NCBI GenBank assembly: GCA_934481445.1 | Contig: CAKSPC010000020.1 | Span: 1 to 45,241, forward strand | From: an uncultured Oscillospiraceae bacterium | GTDB lineage: Bacteria; Bacillota; Clostridia; Oscillospirales; Ruminococcaceae | DNA length: 45,241 nucleotides | Direction of reading: 5' to 3' | In this document: piece by piece, positions 23,152-32,416 of the stretch | Layout: each line of letters begins with the position of its first letter | How positions within the stretch are numbered: the first letter of the stretch is position 1 | Notes under the pieces: model-generated | What the model was told of the DNA's origin: nothing | Seen by the model: the letters and a program-made list of their open reading frames with translations, nothing else | Database searches by the model: none | Position numbers and translations under genes: made by a program

Positions 23152-23958
23152 TCACATCGCTTCGATGTGGTCTATCAGCGCCGATATCGCGCCGCTGTTG
23201 TTGTCGCAGAGGATGATATCCGCCGCCTCCTTAACGGAGGGCTGCGCATTCGCCACCGCCGCGCCTAAATCCGCGGTCTGAAGCATATGGGTATCGTTCA
23301 TGAAATCCCCCGCCGCCGCGGTAAATCTGTCCTCCGCGCCGATAACGCGGATAAGTTCGCGGTAGCCCGCCGCCTTGTCTATCCCCTCGGGCAGGCACTC
23401 GAAGAACATCGGCGCCGAGCGCACCCACTGAACCCCGCTGAAATAAGGCTCATGCAGGATATAGTCCTCAAGCCCGTCCATTTTTTCGGGAGGATACGCA
23501 AACAGCACTTTAAGCCAGCCATCCTTTGGGATATCGTCGAGAGCGCTCCAGTCAGCCTTTACATTTTCAAGGCTCAGATGCCACTGCTCCGTTTCGTTAA
23601 GGAACGGAACGTGCACCACATTCCCGCGGAGAACTTCCACGCCGATATCGGGATAACGCTCCGCAACGCGCCTGATTATCCCCACAGCCTTTTCGCCGAT
23701 GGCGCACTGCCACAGAAACTTATCCTGCGCAAAATCGTACACCGCCGCGCCGTTGTAAACCACCGCAGGGGCGTCAAGACGGAGCTTGTCCGCGATATGC
23801 TTTGTCATGGAATAACCGCGTCCCGTCGCGATGGTGAATATCCCACCGCCAGCGCGGAAGCGGTCTATCGCCGCAAGATCCTTCGGGAGTATCTGCTTGT
23901 CATCTGTAAGCAGCGTGCCGTCAAGATCCGTCATTATTATAACTTTACTGAAATCCAT
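23152..23958 (-). CDS. Cof-type HAD-superfamily sugar/nucleotide phosphatase
   Basis: A 268-residue HAD IIB hydrolase. Motif I is TDLDGTLLTD (Asp11 nucleophile, Asp13 acid/base), motif II IATGRGYS, and motif IV GDFMNDTHML near the C-terminus, where the usual GD-x-x-N-D loop binds Mg2+. A cap domain fills about 80-200. Members dephosphorylate phosphosugars, nucleotides or cofactor precursors; the specific substrate cannot be told. It starts 4 nt after the rluD stop, so it is part of the lspA operon. Confidence 0.85.
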   Translation of the reverse strand: MDFSKVIIMTDLDGTLLTDDKQILPKDLAAIDRFRAGGGIFTIATGRGYSMTKHIADKLRLDAPAVVYNGAAVYDFAQDKFLWQCAIGEKAVGIIRRVAERYPDIGVEVLRGNVVHVPFLNETEQWHLSLENVKADWSALDDIPKDGWLKVLFAYPPEKMDGLEDYILHEPYFSGVQWVRSAPMFFECLPEGIDKAAGYRELIRVIGAEDRFTAAAGDFMNDTHMLQTADLGAAVANAQPSVKEAADIILCDNNSGAISALIDHIEAM

Positions 23959-23962
23959 ATTT

Positions 23963-24859
23963 TCACCTGTCTATCGACGAGAGGAATTTTGTGAAATAAT
24001 CGGGCAGAGCGCTGTCAAATTCCATGTACTCCCCCGTCCTTGGGTGGATGAAACCGATTTTTTTCGCGTGCAGGCACTGTCCGCACAGCCATGCCGGCTT
24101 GCCGTTCCCGTAAACGGGATCCCCGGCAACGGGGTGGCCGATGTACGCCATGTGAACGCGTATCTGATGGGTCCTGCCTGTTTCAAGCTGTACCCGCAGG
24201 TGCGTGTATCCCGCGTAATTCCGCAGCACAAAATAATGCGTGACCGCCTCGCGGGAGTTTTCCGCCGTGACGCACATTTTCTTGCGGTCGGTTTTGTGGC
24301 GGCCTATCGGGGCGTTGACTATTCCGTCCTCTTTCACAGCGCCGCATACGACGGTTTCGTATTCTCGGGTGAAGCTGTGCGCCTTTATCTGCTCGGAAAG
24401 ACCGATGTGCGCAAGGTCGTTCTTCGCGACCATAAGCAGCCCGCTGGTGTCCTTGTCGATGCGGTGGACTATCCCGGGGCGTATCTCGCCGTTTATCCCC
24501 GAAAGACTGTCGCCGCAATGATACATCAGCGCATTCACCAGCGTTCCAGAATAATGCCCCGCGGCAGGATGAACCACCATGCCTTTCGGCTTGTTGACGA
24601 CAAGCAGGTCGCCGTCCTCATAAACAATATCCAGCGGGATGTTTTCGGGAAGAATGTCGGTGCTCTGCGGCTCGGGGAGCGTTATCACTATCTCCGCGCC
24701 GACGGGCGGCTCGTCCTTTTTGTTGGGAATTTTACCGCCGACAAGCACCGCACCCTGTTCTATAAGCTTCACCGCCGCGCTGCGGGAAAGCTCCGTCTGC
24801 TCGGAAATGAGCTTGTCGATGCGCGTTCCGCCGGAGGATATTATCTCAATCGTTTCCAT
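23963..24859 (-). CDS. rluD: Large-subunit rRNA pseudouridine synthase RluD-type
   Basis: A 298-residue enzyme with an N-terminal S4 RNA-binding domain (about 12-70, TRIDKLISEQTELSRSAAVKLIEQGAV) and the RluA-family catalytic motif HRIDKDTSG (about 132-140; Asp near 135 is the nucleophile), then GRTHQIRVHM. It isomerises uridines in 23S rRNA. The ATG at 24859 overlaps the lspA stop by 14 nt and has no good ribosome site, so translation is probably coupled to lspA. The lspA-rluD pair is conserved across Firmicutes. Confidence 0.9.
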   Translation of the reverse strand: METIEIISSGGTRIDKLISEQTELSRSAAVKLIEQGAVLVGGKIPNKKDEPPVGAEIVITLPEPQSTDILPENIPLDIVYEDGDLLVVNKPKGMVVHPAAGHYSGTLVNALMYHCGDSLSGINGEIRPGIVHRIDKDTSGLLMVAKNDLAHIGLSEQIKAHSFTREYETVVCGAVKEDGIVNAPIGRHKTDRKKMCVTAENSREAVTHYFVLRNYAGYTHLRVQLETGRTHQIRVHMAYIGHPVAGDPVYGNGKPAWLCGQCLHAKKIGFIHPRTGEYMEFDSALPDYFTKFLSSIDR

Positions 24860-25406
24860 TTTCGTTTGCTTTTTCGGCGGAACCCTCAAGGCGCTTTTTC
24901 CTGCTCTCGCGTATTTCGTCGATAACGACCATAACGAACAGCATAGCCGCGCCGCAAACCGCGCAGATATCCGCAAAATTGAATATTGCGAAATTTATTA
25001 TGCGGAAATCAATGAAATCCACAACAAGTCCGTCGTTGAATATCCTGTCGATAAGGTTTCCCACGCCGCCGCCGATTATCAGCGAAATCGCGATAATATA
25101 CGGTGTGCGCTTGACTTTTTTTATAATCAGCATGGCGACAAGCGCAACGATAACCACCGATGTTACGATAATAAGCATGGTGGTCTTGCCCTCGAATTTG
25201 CTGAACGCCGCGCCGGAATTGAGGTAGTACGAAATATTCAGCACCTCGGTGTCGCCGAACATGATGAGATGTATGGAATCCTGCAAATTCATGTTGGATA
25301 CCACCAGCCACTTTGTAAGCTGGTCTATCCCGACAAGCACCGCCGCGAGCGCCAGCCCGAGATACTGGAGATTGTTCTTTATTTTTTCTGCAATGCTTTT
25401 CTGCAT
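24846..25406 (-). CDS. lspA: Lipoprotein signal peptidase (signal peptidase II)
   Basis: A 186-residue integral membrane aspartic protease with four predicted helices. Conserved signatures are ISYYLNSGAAFS, the GGGVGNLIDRIF motif carrying one catalytic Asp, VVDFIDF, and FNFADICAV with the second catalytic Asp. It removes signal peptides from prolipoproteins such as the one at 19081. A TTG lies one codon before the ATG at 25406; GGGGAAG is the ribosome site. It follows the ileS terminator, so it may be served by read-through or by a promoter I cannot see. Confidence 0.9.
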   Translation of the reverse strand: MQKSIAEKIKNNLQYLGLALAAVLVGIDQLTKWLVVSNMNLQDSIHLIMFGDTEVLNISYYLNSGAAFSKFEGKTTMLIIVTSVVIVALVAMLIIKKVKRTPYIIAISLIIGGGVGNLIDRIFNDGLVVDFIDFRIINFAIFNFADICAVCGAAMLFVMVVIDEIRESRKKRLEGSAEKANENGND

Positions 25407-25423
25407 CAACTTCCCCTTACTTC

Positions 25424-25461
25424 AAAAGAAAATGAGGGCAGGGGCTGATCCCCTCCCCTCA
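25424..25461 (-). terminator. Terminator after ileS
   Basis: On the minus strand the arms TGAGGGGAGGGG and CCCCTGCCCTCA form a 12-bp stem with one mismatch (25433-25444 with 25450-25461) and are followed by TTTTCTTTT. Confidence 0.8.
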
Positions 25462-25468
25462 TAAAAAC

Positions 25469-28288
25469 TTAGCCTAAATTGAGCTTGATAACAGCCGCGC
25501 AGCGTGCACATACATGAGGATGCTCAGCGTCGGAGCCGACGGTATCGTCGTACTTCCAGCAGCGCTGGCAGCTCTCGCCGCCCTTGCGGGATACGGTGAT
25601 GGATACGCCCTCTTCTGCGCCCTTGTATTCGCCCACTCCCTCGGCGTGAACCTTTACGCCGGAAACGATGCAGGCGTCCGCAAGGTCGCCCTCGATAGCG
25701 GCGATCTCGGGATCGGCAGTGTAGATATCCACCATAGCCTCGAGGGACTTGCCGATAACCTTTTCTGCACGCTTCTGCTCGAGCGCAACGAGAACATCGT
25801 CGCGTACGGCGTGGATCTTGTTCCACTTTGCCTCGAACGCTTCGTCAACGGTAACGCCTGTCTTTTCGGGCATCTGGTTGAAAACAACACTTCTGAGGTC
25901 GTCGCCTGCTCTGTGCGGCATATACTGCCAGATCTCGTCGGCGGTGAAGCTCAGGATAGGCGCAACCAGTCTTACCAGAGCGTCGAGGATAAGGAACATT
26001 GCGCTCTGAACGGACTTTCTCTCGGGAGAATTTGTGCCCGCGCAGTACAGCGTGTCCTTAACGATGTCAAGGTAGAAGTTGGACATATCAACAACGCAGA
26101 AGCTGTTGATAACGTGGTAAGCAAGGTAGTAGTCCATTGCCTCGTACGCAGCCTTAACCTTTTCAATAACGGTGTCAAGACGTGCCAGCGCCCACTTGTC
26201 GAGGTCGCTCATCTTGTCGGGGGATACCATTTCGGTATCGGGGTTGAAGCCGTTAGCGTCGTTGAGGTTGCCGAGGATATATCTTGCGGTGTTTCTTATC
26301 TTGCGGTAGCTTTCGGAAAGCTGCTTGAGCATGTCCTTGGATACGCGCACATCGTTGTGATAGTCAAGAGAAGCTACCCACAGACGGAGAACATCCGCGC
26401 CGAAATCCTTGATGATCTCCTCGGGCAGAATTACGTTGCCCTTGGACTTGTGCATCTGCTGGCCGTTGCCGTCGACAACCCAGCCGTGGGTGCAGACAGC
26501 CTTGTAAGGCGCCTTGCCCGTTGTTGCAACGGATGTCAGCAGCGAGGACTGGAACCATCCTCTGTACTGGTCGCAGCCTTCGAGGTACATATCCGCAGGC
26601 CAGCTGAGCTCGGGACGCTCCTTCAGAACAGCCGCGTGTGTGCAGCCGCTGTCGAACCATACGTCGAAGATATCCATTTCCTTGCGGAACTTATTGCAGC
26701 CGCACTCGCACTTTACATCCGCGGGAATGAACTCGGAGGGATCCTTTATATACCATGCGTCCGAGCTTTCCTTGCGGAACATATCGGAAATTGCCTTGAT
26801 GGTGGTGTCGTTTATTACTGTCTTGCCGCAGTCCGCGCAGTAAAGCATAGGAATGGGCACGCCCCATCTGCGCTGGCGGGAAATGCACCAGTCGCTGCGC
26901 ATATTTACCATGTTCTTTATGCGCTCCTCGCCCCACTCGGGGATCCATTTAACGGTTTCGATAGCCTTGATGGTTTCGGGCTTGAACATATCAACGTTGC
27001 AGAACCACTGGTCTGTAGCGCGGTAGATGATGGGCTCGTGGCAGCGCCAGCAGTGAGGATACGGGTGGACGATCTTCTGCATTGCAAGCAGGGTGTTGTC
27101 GTCCTCAAGGCGCTGTGCGATCTTCTTGTTTGCGTCGGAGGTCTTAAGACCTGCGAACTCGCCTGCTTCATCGGTGAGAACGCCCTTTTCATCAACGGGA
27201 ACGATTATCTTGAACATCCCCTTGTAGTGGCTGCAAACCTCGAAGTCCTCGACGCCGAAGCCGGGGGCGGTATGAACGCAGCCTGTACCGCTGTCGAGCG
27301 TTACATGGTTGCCGACGATCAGCGGAGAACGTCTGCCCATGAAAGGATGTTCAGCCTCGAGAAGCTCGAGATCCTGACCCTTGAAAGAGCCGATGGTGCT
27401 GTACTTCTTTATTCCGACGGCGTCCATAACGGTGCTTACAAGCTCGGAAGCCATCAGCAGGTACTCGCCGAAGGACTTGCTTTCCTCATCCTCTACCTTT
27501 ACGAATGTGTAGTCGTAGTTCGGGCCGAGGCAGACAGCAAGGTTGCCGGGGAGTGTCCATGTAGTTGTTGTCCAGATAACGACGTAAGCCTTGGAAAGAT
27601 CAATGCCGAGGTCGTCGAACTTGCCCTTGGTTTCAACCAGCGGGAACTTGACATAGATGGAGTAGCAGGGGTCGTCCTGATACTCGATCTCCGCTTCCGC
27701 GAGGGCGGTGTTGCAGTCCGCGCACCAGTAAACGGGCTTCAGGCCCTTGTAGATGTAGCCTTTCTTGTACATCTCTCCGAATACCTCTACCTGCTTCGCC
27801 TCGAAATCGGGCTTGAGGGTAAGGTAGGGATCGTCGAAATCGCCCCAGACGCCAAGGCGCTTGAACTGCGCTTTCTGATCGTCCAGGCAGGACAGCGCGA
27901 ACTGGCGGCAGCTCTTGCGCAGCGCAACAGGGTCAACGGAACCGCTGTCAACGCCGAGCTGCTTTATAGCCTTGAGCTCGATTGGCAGGCCGTGGCAGTC
28001 CCAGCCGGGAACATAATTTGCATTGTAGCCTGTCATGCTCTTGTACTTTACGATGATATCCTTCAGCACCTTGTTCAGCGCGGTACCCATGTGGATATTG
28101 CCGTTTGCATATGGAGGGCCGTCGTGAAGCGTGTAGGTGGGCTTTCCCTTATTTTTCTCAGAAAGCGCATAATAAAGACGCTCCTGCTCCCACTTTGCGA
28201 GCATCTCAGGCTCCCTCTTGGGGAGATTGCCGCGCATGGGAAACTCGGTCTGCGGCAGATTCAATGTGCTGTTAAAATCCTCTGACAT
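25469..28288 (-). CDS. ileS: Isoleucyl-tRNA synthetase
   Basis: A 939-residue class I synthetase charging tRNA-Ile. The adenylation signature is ANGNIHMGTALNK (HMGT replaces HIGH) near residue 60-72 and the KMSKS loop reads MHKSKGN near 607-613; both substitutions occur in some clostridial IleS proteins, as far as I recall. The editing domain is in the middle, and the C-terminal zinc finger is present (CQRCWKY … CARC). Length fits the bacterial family. Only about 50 nt separate the start from divIVA, so there is no room for the T-box leader common for ileS. Confidence 0.95.
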   Translation of the reverse strand: MSEDFNSTLNLPQTEFPMRGNLPKREPEMLAKWEQERLYYALSEKNKGKPTYTLHDGPPYANGNIHMGTALNKVLKDIIVKYKSMTGYNANYVPGWDCHGLPIELKAIKQLGVDSGSVDPVALRKSCRQFALSCLDDQKAQFKRLGVWGDFDDPYLTLKPDFEAKQVEVFGEMYKKGYIYKGLKPVYWCADCNTALAEAEIEYQDDPCYSIYVKFPLVETKGKFDDLGIDLSKAYVVIWTTTTWTLPGNLAVCLGPNYDYTFVKVEDEESKSFGEYLLMASELVSTVMDAVGIKKYSTIGSFKGQDLELLEAEHPFMGRRSPLIVGNHVTLDSGTGCVHTAPGFGVEDFEVCSHYKGMFKIIVPVDEKGVLTDEAGEFAGLKTSDANKKIAQRLEDDNTLLAMQKIVHPYPHCWRCHEPIIYRATDQWFCNVDMFKPETIKAIETVKWIPEWGEERIKNMVNMRSDWCISRQRRWGVPIPMLYCADCGKTVINDTTIKAISDMFRKESSDAWYIKDPSEFIPADVKCECGCNKFRKEMDIFDVWFDSGCTHAAVLKERPELSWPADMYLEGCDQYRGWFQSSLLTSVATTGKAPYKAVCTHGWVVDGNGQQMHKSKGNVILPEEIIKDFGADVLRLWVASLDYHNDVRVSKDMLKQLSESYRKIRNTARYILGNLNDANGFNPDTEMVSPDKMSDLDKWALARLDTVIEKVKAAYEAMDYYLAYHVINSFCVVDMSNFYLDIVKDTLYCAGTNSPERKSVQSAMFLILDALVRLVAPILSFTADEIWQYMPHRAGDDLRSVVFNQMPEKTGVTVDEAFEAKWNKIHAVRDDVLVALEQKRAEKVIGKSLEAMVDIYTADPEIAAIEGDLADACIVSGVKVHAEGVGEYKGAEEGVSITVSRKGGESCQRCWKYDDTVGSDAEHPHVCARCAAVIKLNLG

Positions 28289-28339
28289 ATTTCTATCTCC
28301 TTAAGGTTTTGTTTTACATTATATGAAAGTAAGCAGGGC

Positions 28340-29209
28340 TTACTTGTTTTTTCCAAACTGAAGATCGCTGTGGCGCATTTTCGGCTCCGAACCCGAGTTG
28401 AAGAACGGGAGATTTTCGGTAGTCTTGGTGGATACGCCCTCAGCGACGGCAACCTTTTCCTCGGGCTGCTCGGCCTTTGCGGCGGGTTCCTCTGTGGGGA
28501 CTTCCTCTGCGGCGGGAGCGGGCGCGGGTTCAGCCTTTGCTGCCTGCTGCTTTGCGGCTGCGGCAAGCTTAGCCTTTTCGGCGTTGCGCTTCTCCACCTC
28601 TTCGGCGGTCTTTTTTACATAATCATTCTCGCACTTTTCGGGCAGCTTCTCGATGAACTCAATGTGCGCCTTGTAGGATGTGAGTATCCTGTTTCTGTAA
28701 TCAAGGACCTCCTTGCGGGTCTGCTGGAGGATGCTCTCCTGAATTTCCTGCTGGCGGTTCATTTCCGCCTTTATCTCGTCAGCCTTTGCCCTTGCCTCCT
28801 TGACGAGCTTGTCGGCACGTTCGTTGGAGTCCTTAGTCATGCGCTTGGAGTAATCATCGGCGTCGGCTATCATCTTTTCGGACTTGGCCTTTGCCTCCGA
28901 AATCTGTTTTGCGATGGCGTCCGCGGTTTCTTTCTGAAGCTTTTCAGCGGCAGCCTTGGATTCGGCAACGATGGCGTTGCCCTGTTTCTGTGCGAGAAGC
29001 AGCGCGTCTTTCAGCGCGTCCTCGTCATCACGGTACTCGCGTATCTTGTCGGCGAGCACCTCAAGCTTACGCTCAAGCTCGCTCTTTTCTTTCTGCAGCT
29101 GCGCATATTCTCCCGAGATTTCCTTGAGGAAATCATCGACGTCTTCCGTTTTATAGCCGTTGAACTTGGCCTTTTCAAATCGTCTTGTAATGATGTCCTT
29201 TGCGTTCAT
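28340..29209 (-). CDS. divIVA: DivIVA-domain cell-division protein
   Basis: A 289-residue protein from the ATG at 29209 (GGAAGGAAG upstream). The N-terminal DivIVA membrane-curvature domain (about 1-60; ITRRFEKAKFNGYKTEDVDDFLKEIS) is followed by a long coiled coil (about 60-200) and a low-complexity Ala/Pro/Glu/Lys tail (about 215-270) ending in RHSDLQFGKNK. DivIVA senses negative membrane curvature at poles and septa and recruits other proteins. The extended Ala/Pro tail is unlike the short tail of B. subtilis DivIVA. It lies in the usual sepF-ylmH-divIVA-ileS order. Confidence 0.9.
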   Translation of the reverse strand: MNAKDIITRRFEKAKFNGYKTEDVDDFLKEISGEYAQLQKEKSELERKLEVLADKIREYRDDEDALKDALLLAQKQGNAIVAESKAAAEKLQKETADAIAKQISEAKAKSEKMIADADDYSKRMTKDSNERADKLVKEARAKADEIKAEMNRQQEIQESILQQTRKEVLDYRNRILTSYKAHIEFIEKLPEKCENDYVKKTAEEVEKRNAEKAKLAAAAKQQAAKAEPAPAPAAEEVPTEEPAAKAEQPEEKVAVAEGVSTKTTENLPFFNSGSEPKMRHSDLQFGKNK

Positions 29210-29267
29210 TTTGTTATATCTTCCTTCCGACAGTCCGCGCGCAGCACGCAGACGATACTGCTGTGAT

Positions 29268-30020
29268 TTAGATGTATTTGTCGATAACGACCCGTATTCT
29301 TCCCTTTGCGGAAGTCCCACGGATCTCACTCAGGCGATACCGCCCGCTTCCGCGGATGGATATCACCGTATTTTCCCTGACCTCCGCGCTGATATTCAGA
29401 CACGGCGAAAAATCCGCATTCACAAGACCCGATCTGATGAGCGACGCGGACTTCTCTCTTGAAACATTTGCTGCGGCGCTGACTATGCAGTCAAGCCGAA
29501 GCGACGAAACGGTGGTTTCTATCTTTTTCGTTGCGACAGCGGGAATCGGCTCTGTTATGCCCTTTTCCGCAATAAGACCCACCCTCCCGACCATGCCGAG
29601 ATGATAGATAAGATCCTCCGCGTTTTCATGGCAGAAAACCAGCGCGTAATCCTCCGCAACGAGAATATCGCCGACCAGCTCCCGCTTTATCTCCAGCCCC
29701 ATGATTGCGCCGAGAAAATCGCGGTGCGACGGCATATCGCATTTTCTGAAGCGGAACGTGACCGCGCGTACGGGAAACAGATCCTCTTTCGGCATCTCCT
29801 CGGCATATGTATCCTCGAAAAAACCGCAGATCTTCCGCGACGCTCCGTCGTATCCGCCATAAAAAACAGGATGTCCCTTTACCGCGCATTCCGCAACCGC
29901 CGCTTCCCTTTCATTTAAAAATGCGGAAAAGCGCGGCACGCCCGACCTCGCGCTTATGCGCTGCAGGTCGGCGATGTGCGCGGCAAGGTAACGCTCCTCT
30001 TCATTAAGCTCGAAATTCAA
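29268..30020 (-). CDS. ylmH: RNA-binding S4-domain protein YlmH
   Basis: Roughly 250 residues with the YlmH arrangement: an N-terminal domain containing GGYDGASRKICGF and SHRDFLGAIMGLEIKRELVGDIL, then a C-terminal S4 domain (LRLDCIVSAAANVSREKSASLIRSGLVNAD). Homologues bind rRNA/stalled ribosome complexes and affect division. No ATG is near the start; I chose TTG at 30020, just after the sepF stop, but TTG at 30059 overlapping sepF by 38 nt is also possible. Neither has a good ribosome site, so coupling to sepF is likely. Confidence 0.8.
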   Translation of the reverse strand: MNFELNEEERYLAAHIADLQRISARSGVPRFSAFLNEREAAVAECAVKGHPVFYGGYDGASRKICGFFEDTYAEEMPKEDLFPVRAVTFRFRKCDMPSHRDFLGAIMGLEIKRELVGDILVAEDYALVFCHENAEDLIYHLGMVGRVGLIAEKGITEPIPAVATKKIETTVSSLRLDCIVSAAANVSREKSASLIRSGLVNADFSPCLNISAEVRENTVISIRGSGRYRLSEIRGTSAKGRIRVVIDKYI

Positions 30021-30021
30021 A

Positions 30022-30495
30022 TCAGACGGTGTAGTCGTCGATGTCGTTGATCCACTCAACGTTCTTGGGCGCTACTGCGTAGGAGCAGGTGCCGGTTTTC
30101 TTCATCTTGCCGTCGAGAGCAGTGCAGACGCCTGCCATAAAATCAACGATTCTCATCTTGGCGTCAGCCTCAACATTGTCAAGGTTCAGGAAAACGATAG
30201 CGTTGTCCTTCAGGTAATCAACAGCGTCCTTCATAACTTCCTCGTAGCTTGTGGGGAAAAGGACAGCCAGCTTGCCGCCGTTGCTGTTGTGCATGCTGAT
30301 AACGCGGGATGAATTGCTTGTGTTCTTCTTCATGCTGAAACGGTTCTGTGTCTGCTCTGCATAGTCGGAAGCGTAGTCGGCCTCTTCCTCTGTAACTGCG
30401 GAAGAGGAAGCGTCGTAGCCGCCCTCGTCGTAGTCAACAAAACCCTCATTGGTCTCCCCTGCACCGAAAAGATCCTTAAAAAACTTCATTGCCAT
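30022..30495 (-). CDS. sepF: Cell-division protein SepF
   Basis: A 157-residue protein from the ATG at 30495 with GGGAGG 8 bases upstream. The N-terminal amphipathic anchor (AMKFFKDLFG) is followed by an acidic linker (about 17-55) and the SepF fold (about 60-150; PTSYEEVMKDAVDYLKDNA, VFLNL, FMAGVCTALDGKM). SepF links FtsZ filaments to the membrane in bacteria lacking FtsA or alongside it. Between YggS and YlmH it has its standard position. Confidence 0.9.
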   Translation of the reverse strand: MAMKFFKDLFGAGETNEGFVDYDEGGYDASSSAVTEEEADYASDYAEQTQNRFSMKKNTSNSSRVISMHNSNGGKLAVLFPTSYEEVMKDAVDYLKDNAIVFLNLDNVEADAKMRIVDFMAGVCTALDGKMKKTGTCSYAVAPKNVEWINDIDDYTV

Positions 30496-30516
30496 AATAA
30501 TTTCCTCCCAATTATA

Positions 30517-31227
30517 TTATAAATATTTTCTGTATCCGAACAGACCTGAGCCTATGCGGACAATTGTTGCCCCGTATTTCACCGCCGTCGCATAATCGCC
30601 CGACATCCCCATGGAGAGCGTGTCAAACGGCAGTTCTTTCATTTCGGACTGCATTCTGCCGAAAAGCTCCTGCATATCCGAAAAGCACTTTTCGCCGCAG
30701 CCCGGCGGCGGTATGGTCATAAGGCCGCGAAGCCTTACGCCCTCAAGCTCGGACACTCTCCTGCAGAATTCCTCGGTTTCTTTCGGGGAAATGCCGCCCT
30801 TGGTGTCCTCCCCGCCGATGTTTATTTCGGCGAGTATATCCATGACCAGACCGTGCTGCTGCGCCCTGCGGCTTATTTCCTCCGCAAGATGCAGGCTGTC
30901 GACGGAATGTATCATTGAAACCTTATCAATAATGTATTTGACCTTGTTCGTCTGAAGACCGCCGATGAAGTGAATTTCCGCGGGAGAGTAGCTCTCGCGC
31001 TTCTCCATGAACTCCTGCACGCGGTTTTCGCCGAGAAGGTCTATGCCCAGCCCCACCGCGAAATTTATCCGCTCGGGGGAAACTGTCTTTGTCACAGCCA
31101 TGACGCGCACCTTATCAGTTCTGTCCGCGGCACACATGGCTTCCGAAATATTCATGCTTATCCGGGCATAATTTTCGCGTATGTCCTCAAAGCTTGTTTC
31201 GGAATTACTCAACAACTTTTCCATCAT
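30517..31227 (-). CDS. yggS: YggS/PROSC-family pyridoxal-phosphate homeostasis protein
   Basis: A 236-residue TIM-barrel protein binding pyridoxal phosphate through Lys in VMAVTKTVSPE (about residue 47). Also present are LGENRVQEF, IHFIGGLQTNK, INIGGEDTKGGI and MSGDYATAVKYGATIVRIGSGLFG. The family balances PLP and amino/keto acid pools. The ATG at 31227 overlaps the end of the HlyD-like gene by 23 nt. It is the usual neighbour of sepF (ylmE in B. subtilis). Confidence 0.9.
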   Translation of the reverse strand: MMEKLLSNSETSFEDIRENYARISMNISEAMCAADRTDKVRVMAVTKTVSPERINFAVGLGIDLLGENRVQEFMEKRESYSPAEIHFIGGLQTNKVKYIIDKVSMIHSVDSLHLAEEISRRAQQHGLVMDILAEINIGGEDTKGGISPKETEEFCRRVSELEGVRLRGLMTIPPPGCGEKCFSDMQELFGRMQSEMKELPFDTLSMGMSGDYATAVKYGATIVRIGSGLFGYRKYL

Positions 31228-32416
31228 ACAGATCCTTGCCCTCTGTAACTATCCTGTCATAGAGCTTGAGATAATCGTCGCCGCCCTCCTGCGAGCAGAT
31301 GACGTAGCCCTCGCCCCAGTAAATAACATTTATCTTCTTGAACGCAAGGCTTGTCCCGCGGACGATATAAACGCCGCGTTCGCCCTCATCGTTGTAATAG
31401 ATCGCGTCGCGATTCACCCTGAGCCCGCCATAGCTGTTTATGACCAGCTTGAAGCGCGCCGTGCGCCCGCTTACGACCTCTGATGTCAGCCTGTCGCATT
31501 CAAATATATACACGGCAGTGCCGTCGCCGTTGTCTGTAACGGAAACGACCTCCGCGTCAATCAGCATACCCTCCGAGCCGACGCGCAGTGTGACGTCCGT
31601 GCCCGCGTTTATGCCAAAGAGATTTTCCTTATCAATGACCGCCGCGACGCGCCATGTGTAGCCCGAAATGAGCTTTCCCACCGCGTTTCCCCGCGACTTG
31701 TCGGGATCGTCTATTATGCTTTGGATACGCTTTGCAGTCATGCCCTCCGTATCGTAAAGGGTGACTTCGCCCTCGTACCCGTCCACATTGCTGACGAAAT
31801 AGCCCGTGCCGTCGGCGTAAACGTTCGTAACGTCCCCCGAAAGCCGTGCCTCAAGCTGAGAAATGCGGCTCTCAAGCTCGCTTATCTTCTCGGAATAGCC
31901 ATCGCTCTCCTTGAGGGTTATCTCCCGCTTGCAGAGCGCTTCGAGCATACCGTTCTGCGCCTCCACCGCGGCGGAATAATCCCCGTCGAGGATAAGGCTC
32001 ACAAGCTTTGAGTGCTGCTCGTTTATCTGGCTGGAAATGACCTCTAGCTGGGAATTATCGGTGCCGATGAGCTTTTCGGCGTTTTCCAGCACCTGTATCT
32101 GCCCCGTGAGCTCTTCTATCTCGCGGCGGTATTCAACTTCGCTTTCGTTTTTGTATCGCCTTGCGATGACAGAACTTTTTCCCACCTTGGAGCCGTCGGC
32201 GTGCTCATAGCTGATAACGCCGTTTCCGGAGCTGTATATAAGCGTTTCGTCGCGCATATACACGCCCTCGAACGGGACTTCCTCTTCCATGCTGTAGGAC
32301 AGCGCGGTTTCCGTGGTGAGTTCCTCACCGCCGGCGAAGAAAACCTGCCCCACGCCGATGACGATGATGAACAGCGACAGCAGCGCGATTATGAGGGTCG
32401 TCCAGCGGGAATGCAT
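31205..32416 (-). CDS. HlyD-like membrane-anchored protein in the division cluster
   Basis: A 403-residue protein with one N-terminal transmembrane anchor (about 7-28, TLIIALLSLFIIVIGVGQVFF), a biotinyl-lipoyl-like region (GVYMRDETLIYSSGNGVISYEHADGSKVGK), a coiled coil (about 95-195) and a C-terminal beta-barrel-like part (GYTWRVAAVIDKEN; VTDNGDGTAVYIFECDR). This is the plan of HlyD/RND adaptor proteins, yet no transporter partner gene is next to it and the organism appears monoderm. Its ATG overlaps the hfq stop (TAATG). From family placement between hfq and yggS I infer a cell-envelope or division role, which is not proven. Confidence 0.75.
   Translation of the reverse strand: MHSRWTTLIIALLSLFIIVIGVGQVFFAGGEELTTETALSYSMEEEVPFEGVYMRDETLIYSSGNGVISYEHADGSKVGKSSVIARRYKNESEVEYRREIEELTGQIQVLENAEKLIGTDNSQLEVISSQINEQHSKLVSLILDGDYSAAVEAQNGMLEALCKREITLKESDGYSEKISELESRISQLEARLSGDVTNVYADGTGYFVSNVDGYEGEVTLYDTEGMTAKRIQSIIDDPDKSRGNAVGKLISGYTWRVAAVIDKENLFGINAGTDVTLRVGSEGMLIDAEVVSVTDNGDGTAVYIFECDRLTSEVVSGRTARFKLVINSYGGLRVNRDAIYYNDEGERGVYIVRGTSLAFKKINVIYWGEGYVICSQEGGDDYLKLYDRIVTEGKDLYDGKVVE

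Noticed and set aside
25514..28285. A 923-codon open frame on the plus strand
   Set aside because: Exact antisense shadow of ileS; no start context, and the product has no recognisable domain.
28289..28339. T-box leader for ileS
   Set aside because: Only about 50 nt lie between divIVA and ileS and no T-box sequence is present.
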